Part shown: positions 40,471-42,762 of the stretch, in pieces
Position numbering within the stretch: position 1 is the stretch's first letter
Layout: each line of letters opens with the position of its first letter
Assembly (NCBI GenBank): GCA_900550105.1
Contig: URQW01000019.1
Location: forward strand, 1 to 42,762
Source: an uncultured Pelosinus sp.
GTDB taxonomy: Bacteria; Bacillota; Negativicutes; UMGS1260
Length of the DNA: 42,762 nucleotides
Direction: 5' to 3'
Notes under the pieces: generated by a model
What the model was told of the DNA's origin: nothing
Databases searched by the model: none
What the model saw: only the letters and a program-made list of their open reading frames with translations
Made by a program: the position numbers and the translations under genes

Positions 40471-41706
40471 TTAGAAATAACTATCTGCAATAATTTGCTG
40501 CTGCAAATCATAAATTTGGCGAGAATTGCTAAATAAATCCGCTGTAACACCACCATCAATCTTATGATGATCGACCATACCTGTCATGATTTTTTCTACT
40601 TCCTGTAGCGTCAAATTCTTTCGATAAGGACGCGTTTCGGTAAGAGCTGTAAATACATCAGCCACAGCAACAATACGGGCCCCCAAGGATAACGCTTTTT
40701 CGGGAATCCGAAAGGGATAGCCAACACCATCTAATGTTTCATGATGATAGGCGGCCCATTCAGCGATCGTTTCAAATCCTTCAATTTGCTCTAAAACCCG
40801 ATATGTATAATAAGTATGCTGCTTGATCATGTGAAATTCGGCGCCGCTAAGATGCCCGGGCTTTTCTAAAACAGAACTAGGAATAGATAGTTTACCTAGA
40901 TCATGTAACAAACCAGCAATCCGCATCATTTTGACTTCATCATCGCAAAAGCCCCTACCTTCCGCTAAAAAGGCCGAGATTGACGCTACGCTCCGCGAAT
41001 GAGCTCCTGTAAAACGACTTGTTCTATCAATAATTGTGGCAAAAATCTCAGCAATATCAATCATATCACAAAGAGAAAAGTTCACTTTCCCATAATCATA
41101 AATCTGACTAAAGAAATTTTGATAGTAATGAGGATTCATTAAATCAAGCCAGAAGCTCTCTTGACTAGCAAAATCATGCAATGCCTTGACTAACTCAGGA
41201 TCAAAAGATGTGCCGCTCCGTTTGCGAATATTTGTAAGAATATCAGCACGTTGCGAAAAAACAAATTCATTATCGTGAAGCTGAATTTCTACGCGATCGG
41301 CTAAATGAATAATCCGACTGTGCAACGGTATTTTATCACCCGCAAGCCCCGAAGGACTAGACCCGTCCCAAAAATCATGATGATGCCGAATCGCTTCAGC
41401 TAAATAGCCAAGTTGTGTAGAATTTTTTAAGAGGTCATAGCCCATCTGGGCATGTTTGTACAAAAAATCGGCGCCTGCGATCCGCAATTGACTTTTTTCC
41501 TGCCAATTGGATGCCGCACCAATATCATGAAGCAAGGTAGCATAAATCAAGTTATGGCGTTCAAAGTCTTCCATCCCTATGGCCTCGGCAATGCGACTCG
41601 CAATCATCGCTGTACGCCAATGGTGACGGGAAAGACCGCCGGAAGAAAGCTCTAAAGCCATGGATAAGGCCCGTAATAAATTAATCGGATTTACAGTTGA
41701 ATACAT
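40471..41706 (-). CDS. Tandem HD protein with C-terminal HD-GYP phosphodiesterase domain
   Basis: A 411-aa protein with two HD domains. The second (about 225-380) is a complete HD-GYP domain: H268-D269 in GLLHDLGK and H-H-E-T-L-D-G-V-G-Y-P (321-331). The first (about 25-145) has H60-D61 but reads HHHDFWDGSSPSG where GYP is expected, so it has probably lost cyclic di-GMP activity and may be structural or regulatory. ATG 41706 follows GGGAGGG. No receiver or membrane segment is present, so activity may be set by a partner. Convergent with the diguanylate cyclase gene. Confidence 0.9.
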   Translation of the reverse strand: MYSTVNPINLLRALSMALELSSGGLSRHHWRTAMIASRIAEAIGMEDFERHNLIYATLLHDIGAASNWQEKSQLRIAGADFLYKHAQMGYDLLKNSTQLGYLAEAIRHHHDFWDGSSPSGLAGDKIPLHSRIIHLADRVEIQLHDNEFVFSQRADILTNIRKRSGTSFDPELVKALHDFASQESFWLDLMNPHYYQNFFSQIYDYGKVNFSLCDMIDIAEIFATIIDRTSRFTGAHSRSVASISAFLAEGRGFCDDEVKMMRIAGLLHDLGKLSIPSSVLEKPGHLSGAEFHMIKQHTYYTYRVLEQIEGFETIAEWAAYHHETLDGVGYPFRIPEKALSLGARIVAVADVFTALTETRPYRKNLTLQEVEKIMTGMVDHHKIDGGVTADLFSNSRQIYDLQQQIIADSYF

Positions 41707-41804
41707 AAAACCCTCCCCAAAAATCTTGCCAAGCCGTTCAATATAAAGAAAGCCATGCGCTTTTCTGCTACGCATGACTAGTTTGCAATGTCTAGATAAA
41801 TAAA

Positions 41805-41878
41805 TGGAGCGGGCGACGAGAATCGAACTCGCCTAGCTAGCTTGGGAAGCTAGAACTTTACCACTAAGCTACGCCCGC
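41805..41878 (-). tRNA. tRNA-Gly (anticodon CCC)
   Basis: A 74-nt cloverleaf on the minus strand: acceptor GCGGGCG/CGCCCGC, anticodon stem CTAGC/GCTAG with loop TTCCCAA, T-arm GTTCGATTC, CCA end encoded. It sits between the HD-GYP and RsbW-like genes. Confidence 0.95.
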
Positions 41879-41928
41879 AAAAATCACTCAACAAGTAATA
41901 TTATACTCTAACTGAACCTTAAAGGCAA

Positions 41929-42456
41929 CTAAGGATTACTTTCCTGCTGGCATTTTTTCACCATTAACAATTCATTGCCTTGACGATTATAGCGAACAAG
42001 ATCCATCCATGCCGTAATAATCGCTAAACCCCGGCCGCTTTCTTCATACAGAAAGCGCTCAAAAATCGTCCCCTGTTCTTCGCGGAGTATTTCAATCATA
42101 TGATTGCCTGCAAATCCAGGCCCATCATCTTTCACACGCAAAATCAGATTTTCACCAATTTTATTCAACCGAATGCGGACGACCGTTCCGTGTCTAAGTG
42201 CATTTGACACAGCCTCGCCTAAAGCAATAATGACTTTTCCTTGGAAAATTCCAGCACTTTTGGCTAACAAATTCTCAATTTGCGGTCTAAAGCGCTGACG
42301 ATCTTCTTGTCGCCGATAGTAGTACACCGCAGGAAAAGGTTTCATATTCGCTTTTGTATAGGAACCCACTTTGGAAGAAAAACCTTGCCTTGTTTTCTCT
42401 GTACTGCTCATTTTTTTTATTTGAACAATCATGCATTTCAAATTCCAGGGTTTCAT
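41929..42456 (-). CDS. RsbW-like ATP-binding anti-sigma/serine kinase protein
   Basis: A 175-aa GHKL ATPase domain. The N box is GEAVSNALRHG, the G1 box DDGPGF and the G2 box GRGLAII, so ATP binding is intact. Proteins of this form (RsbW, SpoIIAB, BtrW) bind sigma factors or phosphorylate anti-sigma-antagonists; no antagonist or sigma gene adjoins it here. ATG 42456 follows AAAGGGGG by 7 nt and gives a 25-aa basic leader before the domain; ATG 42411 is in frame but has no ribosome site. It lies just upstream of tRNA-Gly on the same strand. Confidence 0.85.
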   Translation of the reverse strand: MKPWNLKCMIVQIKKMSSTEKTRQGFSSKVGSYTKANMKPFPAVYYYRRQEDRQRFRPQIENLLAKSAGIFQGKVIIALGEAVSNALRHGTVVRIRLNKIGENLILRVKDDGPGFAGNHMIEILREEQGTIFERFLYEESGRGLAIITAWMDLVRYNRQGNELLMVKKCQQESNP

Positions 42457-42550
42457 CTAATGCCCCCTTTATGAGCTTTTCCAACACCACACCTTAGAGA
42501 AAAAAACTATCTTACGTTCTTCGACAAAAATATGTTTTTTTCCTTTAGCC

Positions 42551-42592
42551 AAAATAAAAAAACGTCCTGTACACCAAAGGTGTATAGAACGT
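42551..42592 (-). terminator. Terminator of the tRNA-Asp/tRNA-Phe transcript
   Basis: On the minus strand ACGT-CT-TACACC pairs with GGTGTA-AG-ACGT around a short loop and is followed by seven T then ATTTT, 15 nt past tRNA-Phe. Confidence 0.8.
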
Positions 42593-42606
42593 AGTATTGT
42601 TAAACA

Positions 42607-42682
<76 letters not shown>

Positions 42683-42685
42683 AAA

Positions 42686-42762
42686 TGGCGACCCGGATGG
42701 GACTTGAACCCACGACCTCCGCCGTGACAGGGCGGCATTCTAACCAACTAAACTACCGGGCC
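42686..42762 (-). tRNA. tRNA-Asp (anticodon GTC)
   Basis: A 77-nt cloverleaf on the minus strand whose first base is the last base of the window: acceptor GGCCCGG/CCGGGTC, anticodon stem CCGCC/GGCGG with loop CTGTCAC, T-arm GTTCAAGTC, CCA encoded. It leads tRNA-Phe in one transcript. Confidence 0.96.

Overview
The window reads as a chromosomal segment of a diderm Firmicute (class Negativicutes, probably a Sporomusaceae relative). The translation signals are typical Firmicutes AGGAGG sites, with many GTG starts. Several families seen here are common in Clostridia and Negativicutes (DUF3793, DUF2325, YjfB, L-tartrate dehydratase). At the same time the cell clearly has an outer membrane: there is a beta-barrel porin ending in Phe and a TonB/ExbB/ExbD system. 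The genus is inference.

Bases 1-8200 are an iron-response region, nearly all on the minus strand. One unit starts at a consensus promoter with a Fur box near 5450 and encodes an FMN-binding protein, ApbE flavin transferase, ExbB, ExbD and TonB. A second Fur box near 2208 precedes an FTR1 permease, a P19/Tp34 periplasmic iron protein and a truncated membrane protein running off the left edge. A third unit (DUF3793 protein, flavodoxin, DUF2325 protein, porin) starts at a promoter whose initiation region is a 37-bp perfect palindrome containing overlapping Fur boxes. A further Fur box lies just 3' of the porin, and a fifth controls a 52-residue protein at 15.8 kb.

Bases 8200-21300 hold a stand-alone NrdD-tail-like protein and a sugar-acid block: kduI-kduD-IclR regulator, a divergent AAA+ activator without the GAFTGA loop, aroD, a group of very small genes (one a 57-aa YjfB-type protein), a GlsB/YeaQ membrane protein, a glycerate kinase-pyruvate kinase operon, divergent cdaR, and a LOG-family hydrolase.

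Bases 21400-29200 contain an operon for a URO-D-type methyltransferase plus a polar amino-acid ABC importer (one lipoprotein, two permeases, no ATPase), then a LysR regulator divergent from ttdA-ttdB and a DASS transporter. The methyltransferase frame continues past its TGA for 26 codons. It reads U-x-x-C-x-x-C, is followed by a hairpin with GGU in the loop, and ends 23 nt before the next gene, so it is a candidate selenoprotein.

Bases 29300-42762 are more mixed: small membrane and secreted proteins, a TRIC-type channel, a YkvI-family transporter, an ATC-hydrolase-family protein, a GntR regulator next to a D,D-carboxypeptidase, a chemotaxis receptor preceded by 15-bp-phased repeats, a class II Fic protein, a diguanylate cyclase facing an HD-GYP protein, an RsbW-like ATPase, and tRNAs Thr(CGT), Gly(CCC), Phe(GAA) and Asp(GTC). 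No CRISPR array, rRNA, insertion sequence or intact prophage was seen.
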